Assembly: GCA_028583415.1 (NCBI GenBank)
Contig: CM053276.1
Location: 115,907,002 to 115,971,001, forward strand
Direction: 5' to 3'
DNA: 64,000 nt
Source of the DNA: Protea cynaroides
Lineage: Eukaryota > Streptophyta > Magnoliopsida > Proteales > Proteaceae
Below the pieces are notes generated by a model that was given only the letters and a program-made list of their open reading frames with translations, searched no databases and was not told where the DNA came from. This document shows positions 44,041 to 57,118 of this stretch, in pieces (positions within the stretch are counted from its first letter, which is position 1; each line of letters begins with the position of its first letter). The position numbers and the translations under genes are program-made.

Positions 44041-44819
44041 CCTGTTTGGTTGCAGATTTTAGACTTGGGGAATTAATCCGCGTGTACAAACTCGTGGAAG
44101 GTCCGTTTGGACCGTGGTTTTTTATAGTATACTCCATTTTGAATGTTCTTCAATCTGATATATAGTTTGGTACATTTTGATATATTGAGAAGCGTATTAT
44201 CATTGAAAATATCCTATGGGAACCCAATTTGTAGTTTTCTGTTGATTTTTCTTAAATATATTGTAGCAAATTGATTATTGAGCCAATGTGTATGTTTATA
44301 TAAATGTTTGAACTTGTAAAATTATATTTTAAAATATTCATGATTAAATTAATATCAAACATGAGCTGCAGATTGAAATTTATTTATATCATAGTAGAAT
44401 TTGATGTGACCACCAAAATGACAACCTTGTTTCATTATGATATATTCAAATTCAAATGTCTGTGTTTGTAAATGCTTTAGATGGATAGTATTCACCCAAA
44501 GGTGACATTGTCCAAGCTTGTTAAAATTATGGTTTGTAGATGTTGTGTGAGGATTTTTGTGGGACTACCAAAGTGACACACTTGGTTCTATCATAACATG
44601 CTTAAATTCAATGTTTGTGCATTTACAAGCTATAGAAAAGAAGTACAGTGCTCATCCTTAGATGACATTGTCAAAATTCTTATTTTATGGTTGTAGCAAA
44701 GAATGACATTGTCTACCCGAAGGTGGCATTGTCAGAATTAAAATATTATATACACTTGAAAAATAAAGATGTTTGGCTTAGGGGTTTCATTCACCCAAAG
44801 GTGGTGTGACTTCGGATGC

Positions 44820-45130
44820 CATCATTCTTTGGCGATTTTGTCTGAATATTTTTGAGAAGATCAGTGCATCCTTGTCCTAAAGGATAAATATGTAGTTCGA
44901 CTGATTTTTAAAAAATTATAATAATTGTTTGACGATTTTGCCTGAATTTTTGAGAGGATCAGTGCATCATTGTCCCAAAGGAAAAGAATGTAGTTCGGTT
45001 GACTCTTGAAAAATTTTAATAATTATTTGACGATTTAATTATTTGGCGACTTTGTCTGGATTTTTGAAAGGATCAGTGCATCCTTGTCCCAAAAGATAAG
45101 TATGTAGTTCGGTTAACTCTTGGAAAGAAA
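44820..45130 (+). repeat. Three imperfect tandem repeats, about 100-115 bp
   Basis: GACGATTTTGCCTGAATTTT then GAGAGGATCAGTGCATC, TTGTCC.AAAGGA and GTAGTTCGGTTGACT recur three times, starting near 44830, 44930 and 45047. A separate word, CACCCAAAGGTGACATTGTC, recurs at about 44492, 44653, 44714 and 44791 in decaying form. Confidence 0.75.
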
Positions 45131-46884
45131 AATAATTGCTTGTTTATTATATTTTGATAGCTTAATTACATGTATGAGTCATAGATCTATCACTCTATGT
45201 ATAACATTGTAAATGAACTCTTCTAGTAATTACTATCTCAGAATTTCAATCACTGGTATTACCCTTGCTTCACTTTCTATTTTGTCTATATCGAATTATA
45301 GAAAAATGGTATAAGGCAGTTAAGAAATAACTAAGAATTCTGGACTTAGACCTAGTTCTTAGAAAGGATAAAACTATTGCCCTTACCCTTGAGAGTAGCA
45401 TTCTCTTGCTATAGTTATGAAAATTAGAGAAATGAAAATTTTCCCATAGGAAAACCCTGTAGCTTATGAGGAATTCTATCCCAATGGCTATAAAGGCAGT
45501 ATTGTGATGAAAGATACCCTCAAAGAATACATAAAGGAGGTTTAAATAAAATTTGAAGTGACTGACAAAGGATTAAAGAGTCATCTTCTTATTGAAACAA
45601 AATTTAATGGAAGTGGCAATGATGGAGAACACATCCTAGAACTAACTATAATAAAGGAGAAATTGAAAACATATCTATGACTGTTCAACCTAAATGTGCT
45701 CTAGATCATGTAAAGAAATGTTTTAATAAGGAACATTAAAAAAGATTATTTAAGGAGAAATCCACAGAATATTAGAGATTTCTTAAAGGGACGAAAATAT
45801 ATTTTATTATCTAAGCCCATCTGTACCTCTTTTAATGATAATGGAGTATGAGAATTTCACAAGTTGGAGCTATCAGCTAATACTGATAAGTTCAAAGATA
45901 AGAAAACCTCTGAAGGTGATTCGTTTGATTTTTGTTTTCTCACCAGAACTACAAAGTTAGATCCTAGTGACCTATAATAACATAAAGAAAAGGGTAAAAT
46001 TGAGGCAAAGACCTTAAAGAAGGAAATTCAAAGCAAAGGAAGGAAAATGTTCCTCAAGCAAATGTCAGAGACTTTATGGTGAGTAAAAGGAATCCTCTAT
46101 AATGTGACTCAGAAGGGACATTGTGAGGATAAATATCCACCCACGCTGAATAGACGATAATGATTTGGAGTCACCACCTAGATTAGGGTCTAGGACTTCA
46201 AAAATGTAGTCTCATCATAGGACAATATTTCTATTCATTCATGACCCAATATATATCGGTTTTGATCTATCAGAGAACGGATAAGCTTTCAAGGTACAGT
46301 TTGGGAAGGTGTTGGCAACCAAAGTCGCCGAATCTAAAAATCGACCTCTTATGTGATTCTACTTTCTTTAAACTCTATGGTTCTGACTGTTTATGATCAA
46401 TGAATGATGACTAGGGCTCATGGGGGATCCTATGCCATGTTGCTAAGTTCTTCTAATATGTTTTGAAAATAAAAAAATAATGTACAGTGTATCGAATCAA
46501 AGATGGTTTTGTGATGGACTGAATCTGAGGCGTCCATCCCAAGATTGCCTATGTATTCTAATCTTAGAAATCAAGTTCAAAACGTAGTTCGAAATAAAAT
46601 GTGATTAAAGTTTATGGATGCGGGTTATGATTAAGCTTCTTTAGATTCAATGTTTAAGTTGAAGTTTATGCTTCATAGATGATTGAGATTAAATCCAGAT
46701 AGCCTATGTTGATCGAAGTGAATATGGATACGAATATTGATATGGATATGAATATGGAGGACCTAAAGATAGTAAGATGTGGTACTGTACTTGAAGGCTC
46801 CTCCAAGTTGCCTACTTATTCTAGAGGTCTTGAAAATCAGGTACAACGTAGTTAGTTGTTGGGTGGATTAGTTAGCCTCAAGGA

Positions 46885-47535
46885 CTAAGATATGCACTCT
46901 CAGGGAGTAAGGTATGTCTCTCAAGGAGTAGGATATGTCTCTTAGGGAGGAAGGTATGTATACTCTCAAGGAGTAGAGTATGTATCTCAGGGAGTAAGGT
47001 TTGTCTCTCAAGGAGTAGAGTATGTCTCTCGGGGAGTATGGTATGCCTCTCAGGGAGTAGGGAATGTCTTTCGGGGAGTAAGGTGTGTCTCTCAGGGTGG
47101 AAAGTATGTGTACTCTCAAGAAGTAAGGTGCGCCTCTTAGGGAGGAAAGTACGTGTACTCTCAGGGAGTAAAATATGTTTCTCAGAGAATAAAGTATGTC
47201 TCTCAAGGAGGAAAGTATGTGTACTCTCAAGGAGTAAAATATGTCTCTCAGGGAGGAAATTATATCTCTCAGAGAGTAAAGTATGTCTCTCAGGGAGAAA
47301 AGTATGTGTACTCTCAGGGAGTAAGGTATGTCTCTCAGGGAGGAAAGTATGTGTACTCTCAGGGAGTAAGGTATGTCTCTCAGGGAGGAAGGTTTGTCTC
47401 CCAGAGAGGAAGGTATCTGTACTCTTAGGGAGAAAGGCGTGTCTCTCAGGGAGGAAAGTACGTAAGTTCTCTCAGGGAGTAAGGTTGGTAAGGATTCTCA
47501 GCGAGGAAAGTTTGTTTCTCAGGGAGGAAGGTATG
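46885..47535 (+). repeat. 21-bp minisatellite, about 30 units
   Basis: Head-to-tail units of TCTCTCAGGGAGTAAGGTATG and variants (AAGGAGTA, GGAGGAAAG, GTATGTGTACTCTC), about 650 bp. The period is divisible by three, so it keeps repetitive frames open on both strands (VCLSGRK, ILYSLRD). These should not be read as genes. It sits inside the minus-strand solo LTR. Confidence 0.9.
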
Positions 47536-49726
47536 TAAGTGTATATAGACTAAGGTGTGGAAACGTATCTGGGAGTCTTCCCAGACTACCTACGTATCTT
47601 AGGGTTTGCCTTAGAATCAGGATCTGCATAGTTCAGAAATCAACTTGATGTTCATTGGGTAACCCACTTGGGTCGGAATATGGGTGGTCCAGTGGGACCG
47701 AGTAATGAACCTAAAAGATCTATGGTTGGATTCACATTACACCTATCTAGGTTTCTGCACCTTAGGGGAAACAAATTGAGGGATAGGGATCGTCCTAGCT
47801 ACCCTTGACCAAAAAATCCTAATTCTAGAATGTGTTGGGCTAGGCTTGATCATTCTTGATTAAAAGTTTTTTTTTCATTTCCACTTTTATCCTTCCTTTA
47901 AATGTGGGTGTCTACATGCACATCTCCACACCTAGGAATGTCTTCTGTTAAGTGTACATACATGGTAGTTCGACTAGGGTGTAATGGAAAGTAAGTTTTG
48001 CCTAAAAAGATATCATTCAAGCATGGCATACAACAACAAATCAACATGGCAGTGTGCACAAAACTAGCATTGTAAGCATTTAAAACATGACAACATGCAC
48101 AATATGATGATGTAAGCATGTGAACATGGTAGATGCACGAATATAACAATATAAACAAGATTAATGATTCAGATTCCATCTCCAAATGACCAAGATCAAA
48201 GGTTCAAATCCGTTTAAAACATTCATGATTAAGATCAACGGTTCAGATTCATTTAGATCACTCGCCATGTGATCAACATCAACATCCAATGGCATCATAT
48301 TTAATCATCTAAAAATTTAAGATCAATGGCCAGATTTCATCACATCAAAATTTATAATCAAAGAGCCAGATTTAACATTAACTCACTCAAGATCGATGGC
48401 CAATATGAAAATACATCAAACATGAGCATCACAGCATCAACACACACACACCATATAGAATTTAAGATCATGATTATCGAAATAGATATATTTGGGCAAA
48501 TTCCAATTCTTGAGTTCCATGAAAGCAATCAAAACAAAGCTTGGGGTGCCAATCTTGTCCCCAATAGTGGGGTGGAGCCTTTGATGATGGTTGGAGATGA
48601 TCCACGGCATGAGCGGCAAGCTTTCCCTCCTTCTTTCCTCTTTTCCTTCTCCTTAAAGATTTGCTTCGTCTCTACTCTTACTCTCTAACTCTCATGGCTG
48701 GAAAGAAAAACCACCTCTACTCTCTCTTTTCTTTCAAACTCACTTCCTTTCTTTCAAACTCACTTTCGTTACCCTTTTTCTTTTCAGCCTCTGTCCTCTT
48801 TTTCTTAACTTCTCTCTCACTAGAATATTTTCACTTTCTCTCCCTTTCTTCTCTTTCAAACTCATTTTCGTTTCCTTTTTTTTTCAGCCTCCCTCCCATT
48901 TTCCTCTTGCTGTTCGTTTGGATTTATAGAGAGCCATTGGGTGAAGGAGATGAGGTAAGCTTGGTGAGTGGCTCAAGAACTGTTGGAGTAGGCTTACGAC
49001 AATTGGGTTTAGGTTGGGACTCAATGAATATGGCTAGTGGTGAGTTGTCGATTGGATCAGAAATTTGGGTTGGATAGGTAGGGTAGTGGATCGTGGCTTA
49101 AGGAGATGATTCGGTTGGGACAGATGGAGGTTGAGCGGCGGATAGCAGGTGTAGGGCGATGTTGTAGGATGGCTCAAGGTGAGGCTGGGCATGAGTCGGT
49201 GGTGTGGACTTTGCGGCTATGGTGTGTCATGGCCGACGGGTTTTGGGGGAGCAAAGATGAGGTGTCGACTGGAGGAGGATTTTAGGTGGCTGGCTCATGA
49301 GGGATTTGGAAACACAGTTGGGAGCAGGTGAGTTAGTGTTGTGTTGTCGAATGGAGCAGGGATTTAGGTTGGGTAGGTAGCCGAACATGAGGGGATGAGA
49401 TGGTGTTGGCCGACGGGTTTTTGGGGGAGTGGTTGGTGCATGGGTTTTGGCGTAGGCAATGGAGATGAGGTGTAGGCTTAGTGATAGGGGGCATGGTGGA
49501 GAATAGGTAGGTGGCGGCGAGCTGCTCAAATAGAGAGGGAGTTGGGCTTAGTGTGTAGGTGTTGGCTCAAGGTGAGAAGGAGGGCATAGGTGGTGTGGCA
49601 GCTAATGGTGAGTAGATGTGGCTCAAGGAGGTAGGTGGCAATGGGATTGGGCTCAAAGAGATGGAGGTGGCAGCCCTCCGTCGATCTCTCTCTCTCCTCG
49701 TATCTCTCTCTCTCTTCCTATTGACT

Positions 49727-49728
49727 GA

Positions 49729-49760
<32 letters not shown>

Positions 49761-49875
49761 AAATATAATAATATAATATATATTAATATATATAATATAA
49801 TATATAGAAATATATATATTATATAATATATAAACGTATATAATATATATCATATAAACATATATGTATAACAAA
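49727..49875. repeat. TA-rich low-complexity tract
   Basis: (AT)n followed by TATAATATAT-type variants for about 145 bp, inside the minus-strand solo LTR. Gives a Tyr/Ile-rich spurious frame. Confidence 0.9.
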
Positions 49876-50094
49876 ATACAAAAATACATGCACATGGGTT
49901 GAACCAACTTGGTCCGGACTGGTCTAGGTTGGGTTAGGCTGGACTGGTGGAGTTTGACTGGGTTGGACTAAATTGGGCTTGAGCAGAGTTGGGCTGAGTT
50001 GGCTTTGAACTAGTTTGGATTGAATTAGGTATGAGTTGGGTCGGGTTGAGTTAAGTTTGATTAGCTTTTCTCTCTCTTTTATGAGTCATTTCAG

Positions 50095-50545
50095 CTTGCA
50101 CCTTTGCATGGAATATTTCGACGGCCTCTGTCTAAGATTTTTTACGTCTACTTTGAAGAGTACCAAAAATGTAATACATTGGGACTTGAATCACCTGATT
50201 TGGATGTAGAATGACCAAATTATGAATTTCTGAAGTTTAAACAGTCCAACTTACAATAATTCTGCTGGCAACTCTGCATGGGACCCTTCGACAACCTCTA
50301 CCCTAAATTTTCCACGTCCACTTTGAATAACACTAAAAATAAAGAATGCTGGAGCTTGAATCATCGAATTTGGACGTCGGATAATAAAATTGTGAAAGAT
50401 CGAAGTTTAAGCTAGCATATCGGCTTGTGGCTCCGCATGGGATCCTTCGGAGACCTCTGCTCTGGATTTCCATGTCCACTTTGAAGAGGACAGACAATGT
50501 AACACACTGGGACTTGAATTTTCAGATTTGGACATCGGATGATCA
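50095..50545 (+). repeat. Three 165-bp imperfect tandem repeats
   Basis: The words GCATGGGACCCTTCGACAAC, CCACGTCCACTTTGAA, GGAGCTTGAATC and TTTGGACGTCGGATGA recur at about 165-bp spacing, starting near 50103, 50273 and 50434. Part of the LTR of the minus-strand solo element. Confidence 0.8.
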
Positions 50546-52199
50546 AGATATGGTCGAATGAAGTCCGATCAATTCAAATCACGATAATTCGCCCAATAAA
50601 TCCTTAATTTATGATAATTTATAGAAAAGCCCTTGGATTTTTAATGTTTTTTCCATCCAACTAAAGTTGCGATGTCTTCCTCGTTTGATATCAGAATTGA
50701 GTGATTTTGGTCTCATTTTGAAGGTATTTTTAAGACCTACGCATCCATGCAGATTATAGTCCATGACCTTGTGTGGGGCCCTTCGAAATCAGACTTAAAG
50801 TCACTACTTGAGGTCTAGACCTTGAATTGACCCACAACCCTTTTCGAATGCATTTTCCGAAACTCCTACACACTAGGGGCACTTTGGCTCAGCTCAGAAT
50901 ATCATAGAGAGCATACAGGGATGATCGATTGTTGATTTGAGAAAGTTTCACTTGCCTCTCCTATACTTTCCATTCACCTCAGCGCTCTTGCTATTTATAC
51001 ACCAATAAAGCTCTGTTTAGCTGGGGATGGAAAAAATGGGGTGCTTATAGATATGTGTAGATAAATTATAAAACTGGACAGACTTAAATGGAAAAGAATA
51101 AGGACTATGAAAATTCTGAGTGGAAAAGTGCCAGAGATTGGAGACTTAAATACTAGTCATAATTCAAACTTATAGGGCATTTACTTTACTTTAGGTAGTT
51201 TAGCTACTTTTGAAAGTAGACTATGTATATATATGTAAGAGGTTTCTTTAAAGTAAAAGGAAAATGAAAACTATTCGTAACTAGAGATTGTTGAACTTGA
51301 TGGAAAATATTCAATATAGGAGTGAAAAATCTTTATCAAAGGATTAAAATTATTAAATCTAAAAAGTGAGATTAGTGTTCAGGCAGATCATGTTACATTG
51401 ACCTATTCCCTGTCACTTTTTTGGCTAAATATTTTTTTAAGCTAAAACTTATAGCTTAGGAATTTTGCTTGAATAGCAAAAGAAGTGATAAATAGATATG
51501 ATCAAGAACATGAGAGTATTTGATCTTGTAGGGAGCGATGAATACTACAACCTATGATGTGCCAAGTATGTCAGTCACAATTTAAGCAATATTCCTGCTT
51601 GAGATTACAGAGTGGAAACATAGTTTCATAACCCTTATGAGAGAGTGGTTGATTTTAGGACATTGAGTTGTTATTTTCTGGAATATCCAATAAGCTCCAA
51701 AGGATTTTGGTTTTACTATTTCAACTCAATAAATAGGATAATATAAACCAGTCATGCTTGATTCATTGATGATGCTAGTAGGTTGTCGTAGACAAGAAAT
51801 TTAGATTTTGATGAGACCTCATGGAAAAAACTGTGAAGCAACCAGTTGAGATAACAGAAATATTATCGAAGACTGATAAAATAATTTTAGAGCCAGAGGA
51901 AACAATGAAATGATTTATTAGACTACATAAATCTGTCATTTCATCCTATCATATACTTTATTTCATAGTGGATGTTTTTAGCATTGGACAAGTGGAAAAT
52001 CCTAATGGTTTTAAGTAAGGTTACGTGATTCCAGTGGTTATATTACCCTTGAGTGATTGATGTCCATAATAGATGTGTTGCCATCTTTGGGCAAAAGCAA
52101 GGTTTAGGGTCTTGGGCATTTTGTTGAAGAATAATATACTCGTAGTTTCAAACTGGGTATACAAGGTTGTGTGATTCCAGTGGGAGAATTGATCGCTAC

Positions 52200-53724
52200 T
52201 GTCACACCCCAAATTCTGAACCAACCAGAATAGTGTAATGAACCGTCTATGAACCAACGGTTCAACCAGGATCTCGTATAGGTCGTGTTCATTTGAACCA
52301 AACCAGATACAACCACAACCATAATCAGAGTAAATAAACAATAGCTGAAGTCTTTAATATTCATGAACTGAGTATCTAACAGTGATAACATAATTAATTA
52401 TCCAATTATCTCCAAATGACTCAAGATATAAAAATAAAATAAAGTAATCAATTACATATTCTGATAACCAACAACTAGATCTAATAAAAAATACAAGAGT
52501 TGCACTCGCACGACGAATCATGTGACTCCACCATAGCTTCCACATCCATCGCAGCAACATGTCCGTACATCGGTGCATTGATATAATTTTCCACGGCAGG
52601 TCCTACATCATGAACTAAAAATATTCGACGTCGAAAGGGTGAACACACATCATGGCTCAGTGAGCAAAACAAAACAATGCAACAAACATATGCATGCATT
52701 CAATTCATATCTTTGGTCTGATTTATAAGTTTGTAATGTGCTATAGAAAGGATTGGTGGCCGCCGCACCTCTATACACGAGTGTGTGAAGCCGCCCAATG
52801 GATTAAATACCATTGTCGTCCCACATGCACCCATCATGGAATAGAGATAGAGCTAAAGTGCCCGGATCAAACACCACATAACACTTCCCTTGATGCCCTA
52901 CCCATACTAACACGTAAGCCCCTATTAGCGAGGGCTTGCAAACTGGGCTCGCAAGTAACCAATCCTAATGCCAAACAGTGTATCCAAGGCCTCACCCCAA
53001 CATCCCTCAATACCTCCGTAGAGATAGAACTAAGGCCCCCCGGCAGAGTCAGAGACCACACGGTTCGAGACCACCTCCCCTGATGCCCTACGACGTAATA
53101 GTTCTGCTAAGGTAATGACGATACAACGATGTTAGTGAGCAAGACTTGAGTAGAGATAGAGCTAGAGTCTGATGACGAGGTCGAACCATGCCACACCCTC
53201 CCCACGATGCTCGACTCGCATCCGACACACCAACCACACACATACATTCAAATGCTTATTCCTAGCATCATCATCATCATCATCATCATCATGTTATAAA
53301 TAAACAGAATTAAATATGCATGAACAGTAATAGTAGGAATATTGGATGACATATGAGATGCACATTACAAGCATACAAGTATAGAATCAATCATGACATT
53401 AGACTCAATAAGTAAAACAGTTTATTATTAGTCAATTTAGTTTAGGTCTTGTTCCCTCACCTTTGGTTGATGGTTGTTCCCCGTTCAAGCTTTGTAAATC
53501 TCTTTTAGACCACTTGGAAACCTAACAAATTTATAGATTTTAAATTAGAATTTATTTCCATCAATTAAGACTTCTAGAAGCTGAGTGGTCGCAGGTGTGG
53601 CTGCACCTGTGGTCTCAGTCTCTACGACCACAAGGTGTGTGGTTGCAAGGTGTGGTCGCATATCATGCGATCATACATGCGACCACACCCTCCCTGAAAC
53701 TTCTCCGAGGGCGTGTGGTCGACA
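52200..53724. repeat. LTR-like block, gypsy type
   Basis: Begins TGTCACACCCCAAATTCTGA, a typical opening of plant gypsy LTRs. It contains no coding sequence. It includes repeated phrases (GTAGAGATAGAGCTAGAGTC, GATGCCCTAC) that recur inverted at 63780-63970. An (ATC)n run lies at 53266-53292, and TGTGGTCGCA-type words repeat at 53585-53720. It ends where the next LTR starts. Its partner LTR and end were not identified. Confidence 0.45.
53266..53292 (+). repeat. (ATC)n microsatellite
   Basis: Nine perfect ATC triplets inside the LTR-like block. Confidence 0.9.
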
Positions 53725-54766
53725 TGTAAGATCCATACTCCATGAACCCGATCTAAACCTTTAATTCATGTCGTAACAGGTCTTCCAATCATCACCGGGA
53801 TAGACGAGACGAACGGATGACAACCAAGTACAAAACGGACCCATGTATGATAAATATTTAATATTGGTCGATGGTACCGGTCGACCGGTATGTCTGCGCA
53901 GGCAGACTGCTTAGATCCAGAATCGGATCTCTACGGGTCCCACTTTTCAAATATCGAACCCTAGGACTTTCCTAACGTAAGGGGACTTCCTAAACTCAAT
54001 CCTAGTCTATTTAAGGACCCCTAAACCTCCTAAAATCTCTTTCATTGATCCTTACAAACCGTAAAGAGGAGAAAGAGATCGAAGAAGGAGAAAGAGCTAA
54101 GGAAGGAAGGAGAGGAGCCGCCGTTGCCATTGGACGAAGAACACTCTAGTGCGAACCAACGGTAAGTGCTTGAACCTTCCTCTAAGTTAAGTCATGAATG
54201 GATCAATACCATACAAGGTGAGGTATTGATCTAAACCTCCAAATTTGCCATCAAACCCTAATACAGTCGATAACCCTAGATTCAAGTTCTAGGCTGAGGA
54301 TCATCGGAACTAGGACTTGAATAGAGTATGAAACAACTCTAACTCGTTGCTCAAACCTAGAATGTATAGGAGAAACCTTAGAATCAATAGGGGGTGATCG
54401 ACGGAAGGCGAGAACCGCGTTGATGGTCTTCCGAAGGCATACCGATCGCACCATATGCGACCAGTACTGCGACCGGTAACTCTTGAGGACTGGTCTGTGG
54501 GGACCGATCGACCATTTCAGTCGCACCTTTCCCCACAGTGCCGCGATCGGTACCTGCGACTGGTCTGCACTGTGAGGAGTGTTTTGGCCCAGTTGGTTTT
54601 TCGACCAACATAAACCCTAAGAAAAACTACTCTAATTCAACCCTAACATCATGTAGGACCTTGTGATAGCGAGTTTGGATTCTGTGACGCGGTGTAAGTT
54701 ATCAAACAAGCTTTAGGTAAGGGAATCAGACCTAAATCCTAATAATTTAATAACAGTAAAACATTG
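53725..54766 (+). repeat. Gypsy 5' LTR
   Basis: Starts TGTAAGATCCATACTCC and matches 62633-63662 throughout (AATTCATGTCGTAACAGG, GTATGTCTGCGCAGGCAGAC, CTAGTCTATTTAAGGACCCC), with frequent substitutions. CTATTTAAGG near 54007 may be the TATA element. A GAGGAGAAAGAGATCGAAGA stretch follows. Similarity to the 3' copy stops at AACAGTAAAAC.TTG. Confidence 0.82.
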
Positions 54767-54885
54767 CATACGGTTCATGTGGTTACTGGTATGATTCAAT
54801 CCCTTACTATTTTGCTTACTGTTTTATTATGTATGAGCATGTGGAACTAAGGGAGAAGTAAATTTCAGGAACTGTAGATATAGCT

Positions 54886-55025
54886 TGTGTACCCGCCAGA
54901 GTACTCTTCGACTCTAGGGCTATACACTCCTTTGTTTCTATGTCTTTTGGGAAGCGAATGAAATTACCTATCAAGTATTTAACCCCAAGCTTGATAGTTC
55001 GCTCTCCGTTGGGAGTAGAAGTGGC
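54886..55025 (+). pseudogene. Gypsy protease, N-terminal part
   Basis: Open for about 45 codons: VLFDSRAIHSFVSMSFGKRM, then KLPIKYLTPSLIVRSPLGVE and VA. This is the aspartic protease of gypsy elements. The catalytic FDSG is FDSR here, so the conserved Gly is lost. It is cut at 55026 by the solo LTR and resumes at 59302. Confidence 0.8.
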
Positions 55026-57118
55026 TGTAAGATCCCCATTTTGGCCTATTTCTTATCAAGGGCAATTTTGTCATTTTTGGTCATATTAGAATTTCTTGTA
55101 TTTTTAGGTTGTTAGGAAAAAAAAATAGAAATCATTAAAAAGAAGAAAAATTATAAAATTACAAAAAAAAATTGAGTGAGTTTGGGTTTAGGATAATCTA
55201 ACTAGGAATTTGGAGTCTATTAGGATTATGTTGGTTTTTTTTTTTTTTTTTTTTTTGTATTTTTATGGGATTACTTTATTAATGGGCTTCATTAAAGAAT
55301 GAGTTTAGATTAGGTGTTAATAAGATATAGGCTAATGGGCTTGGGTTTGGGCTTAGGATATCAATTGTGTAGGAGTTTAGTTTTTTTTTTTTCTGTTCTC
55401 ATTTTATCACATGTGTTGGGTTAAAAGGAAATCATGTGGAAGGATCTTGGCCCTTGGATTAAGGGTTAGAGAAAAACCCTAGACAATCAAAAGAAAGGGA
55501 GTGTCGTGAGAGGAGGAAGAAAAGGGAGGCAGCAGCAAAGGGGAGAGAGGAACATGATGGAGAAAAGAGGTCAACTGTTTTGAGTGGGAGAGAAGAAGTA
55601 GGAAGAGGTGTCATCGGCTACATTAGAGAATCCGAAAAAGAGGAGCTGCTGGAAATAGGGAAGAAGAAGAGGCCGTGGCCACCAAAGAGAGAAGAGAAAA
55701 GAGTGGAGAAGAAGTAGGAGAAAAAAAGGGAGAGAACAATGAGAGAGACCAGGTGGTAGTGAGATGAGAAGGGAAGCCGCAACTGAGGGAAAAAAAAAGA
55801 CAGAGGAAGGCGGCAGCCACAAAGCGGGAATAGGAGGAAGATGACATGTTCGGCTGATTTTGTTTTCCTCTGAAGATGTGCAGAGAGAAATCACACAGGG
55901 TGACCGAAAGATCTCAAGTTGCAGGAGTTTTTTTTTAACTCTTGAAGAAGAGGGGACTACTAGTGGTTTCTTGTTGAAGAAAGTGAGAGCAGAGAGAAGG
56001 TTTGCGGCTGCTGTTCAGGATGTGAGAAAAATCGGAAGGAGTTTCTTCTAATTTCTTCTCATCTTCGAAGATTCTCAGTCCAGCTGGAAGATATATATAT
56101 TTTCTGCATCATTTGTCTTGGTTTTTTATTCTCAGATTCACGTGTTATCCTCGATCCAGCAAATCTGGGAAGAACCATGGTTTTTGTGAGTTCGTATGAT
56201 GTTTGCTACTGCTGGTGGGGAGAGGATCTGATTTGCAGAGATCATGGTGTGAAGGGTGAGCGGCTGGTTTCTTTTCTAGTTTGAATGTTGAGTTACAGAA
56301 AGGAAGAGTGAGTGAGAGTGATTTGGGGCTGCCGGCTGCGGATCGAAAATGGGATTCATGAAAGGGGTTTAGCGAGGATTTCTGTTGAAATTAGAGCGAA
56401 AGATTGAGAGAGTGGGATTGGGCATTCGACTGTTGGAAAGAAGGTTAGGTGTGTTGGTGGTTGCTGCAGAGAAGGAGAGAAAGAAGGGAGGTGGTCTTGT
56501 GGTGGTGGATTAGCTGGTAGACAATATCATAGGTCAATAAAGATTCAGTCCTTCCTTCATCTTGTCTGTTCATTGATTCCATGCTACTGATGCCTATGTT
56601 GTATGAGGTTTCTCTCTCTATTTCCCCTTCTATTAAATTGGTTCAATTTTTGTTTCTCCCTGTTGATTTTTATACCATTATAAATTGGCTTTATATTGAG
56701 AATTTTTATAGGGGTTTCCTCATTGTTGTATCATTTTTTTTCCTCTTTGAGTTTCGGCTGAAAGAGGAATAGACAAATCCATTTCTTCAGTTTATTAATA
56801 ATGCCTTGATTTGCATATAAAAATAGGATTCCCACTGTATTGATGGTTTAACGGTGGCTGATGTGAATTCTAGTGGGTGGTGGTGATGGTGATGTCTTTT
56901 CTTTTACTTCGATTTCTCCTTCTTGATTTTATCGATTGGCGATGAGTTTTGATCTTGTGGTGGCGGTGGTTTTCATCTGAGTTCATGGTTTCAATTTGGT
57001 ACAGTGACTTTCCATCTTTTCTCTTTCTCCTCTATTTAATTCGGCAAAATTCAACTCCAGTTATCACTAAGAAAGAGAGTGGTGAGGTAGAGAGATGGGG
57101 AAGGTGTTTCGGTTCACC

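Larger units (their letters stand above)
46132..51049 (-). mobile_element. Solo LTR, 4.9 kb, minus orientation
   Basis: Long non-coding block interrupting the copia relic. In minus reading it starts TATAAGCACCCCATTTTTTC (51049 downward). That matches the start TGTAAGATCCCCATTTTGGC of the plus-strand LTR at 55026. It ends with GGTGGTGACTCCAAATCATT then ...TATCCTCACA at 46132, matching the other LTR's GGTGGCGACTCC...TGTCCTCATA. The flanks are GACAT (46127-46131) and GATAT (51050-51054), a 5-bp target duplication with one change. No internal domain is present. It carries a minisatellite, an AT tract and 165-bp repeats. The size suggests a gypsy group with very long LTRs (Tat/Ogre-like). Confidence 0.68.
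43241..52020 (+). mobile_element. Decayed copia relic, split by a solo LTR
   Basis: A primer-binding-site-like TGGTATTAGAG at 43246-43256 suggests the start of a copia internal region. Gag-like peptides follow at 45440-46070 (EFYPNGYKGSI, VTDKGLKSHLLIETKFNG, RRNPQNIRDFLKGRKY), with stops. After the 46132-51049 insertion come integrase C-terminal pieces near 51620-51800 (NPYERVVDFRTLSCYFLEYP then SSKGFWFYY), a match to the copia post-integrase motif. RT and RNase H were not found. The LTRs could not be delimited; 44040-45130 is repetitive. It is a very old, eroded copy. Confidence 0.55.

Noticed and set aside
46885..47535. CRISPR-like array of short repeats
   Set aside because: The units abut with no unique spacers and the context is a plant LTR. 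It is a minisatellite.
46868..47538. Overlapping long frames on both strands (up to 166 codons)
   Set aside because: They arise from a 21-bp tandem repeat whose period is a multiple of three. No protein family resembles them.
49653..49907. Tyr/Ile-rich minus-strand ORF
   Set aside because: Translation of a TA-rich microsatellite.
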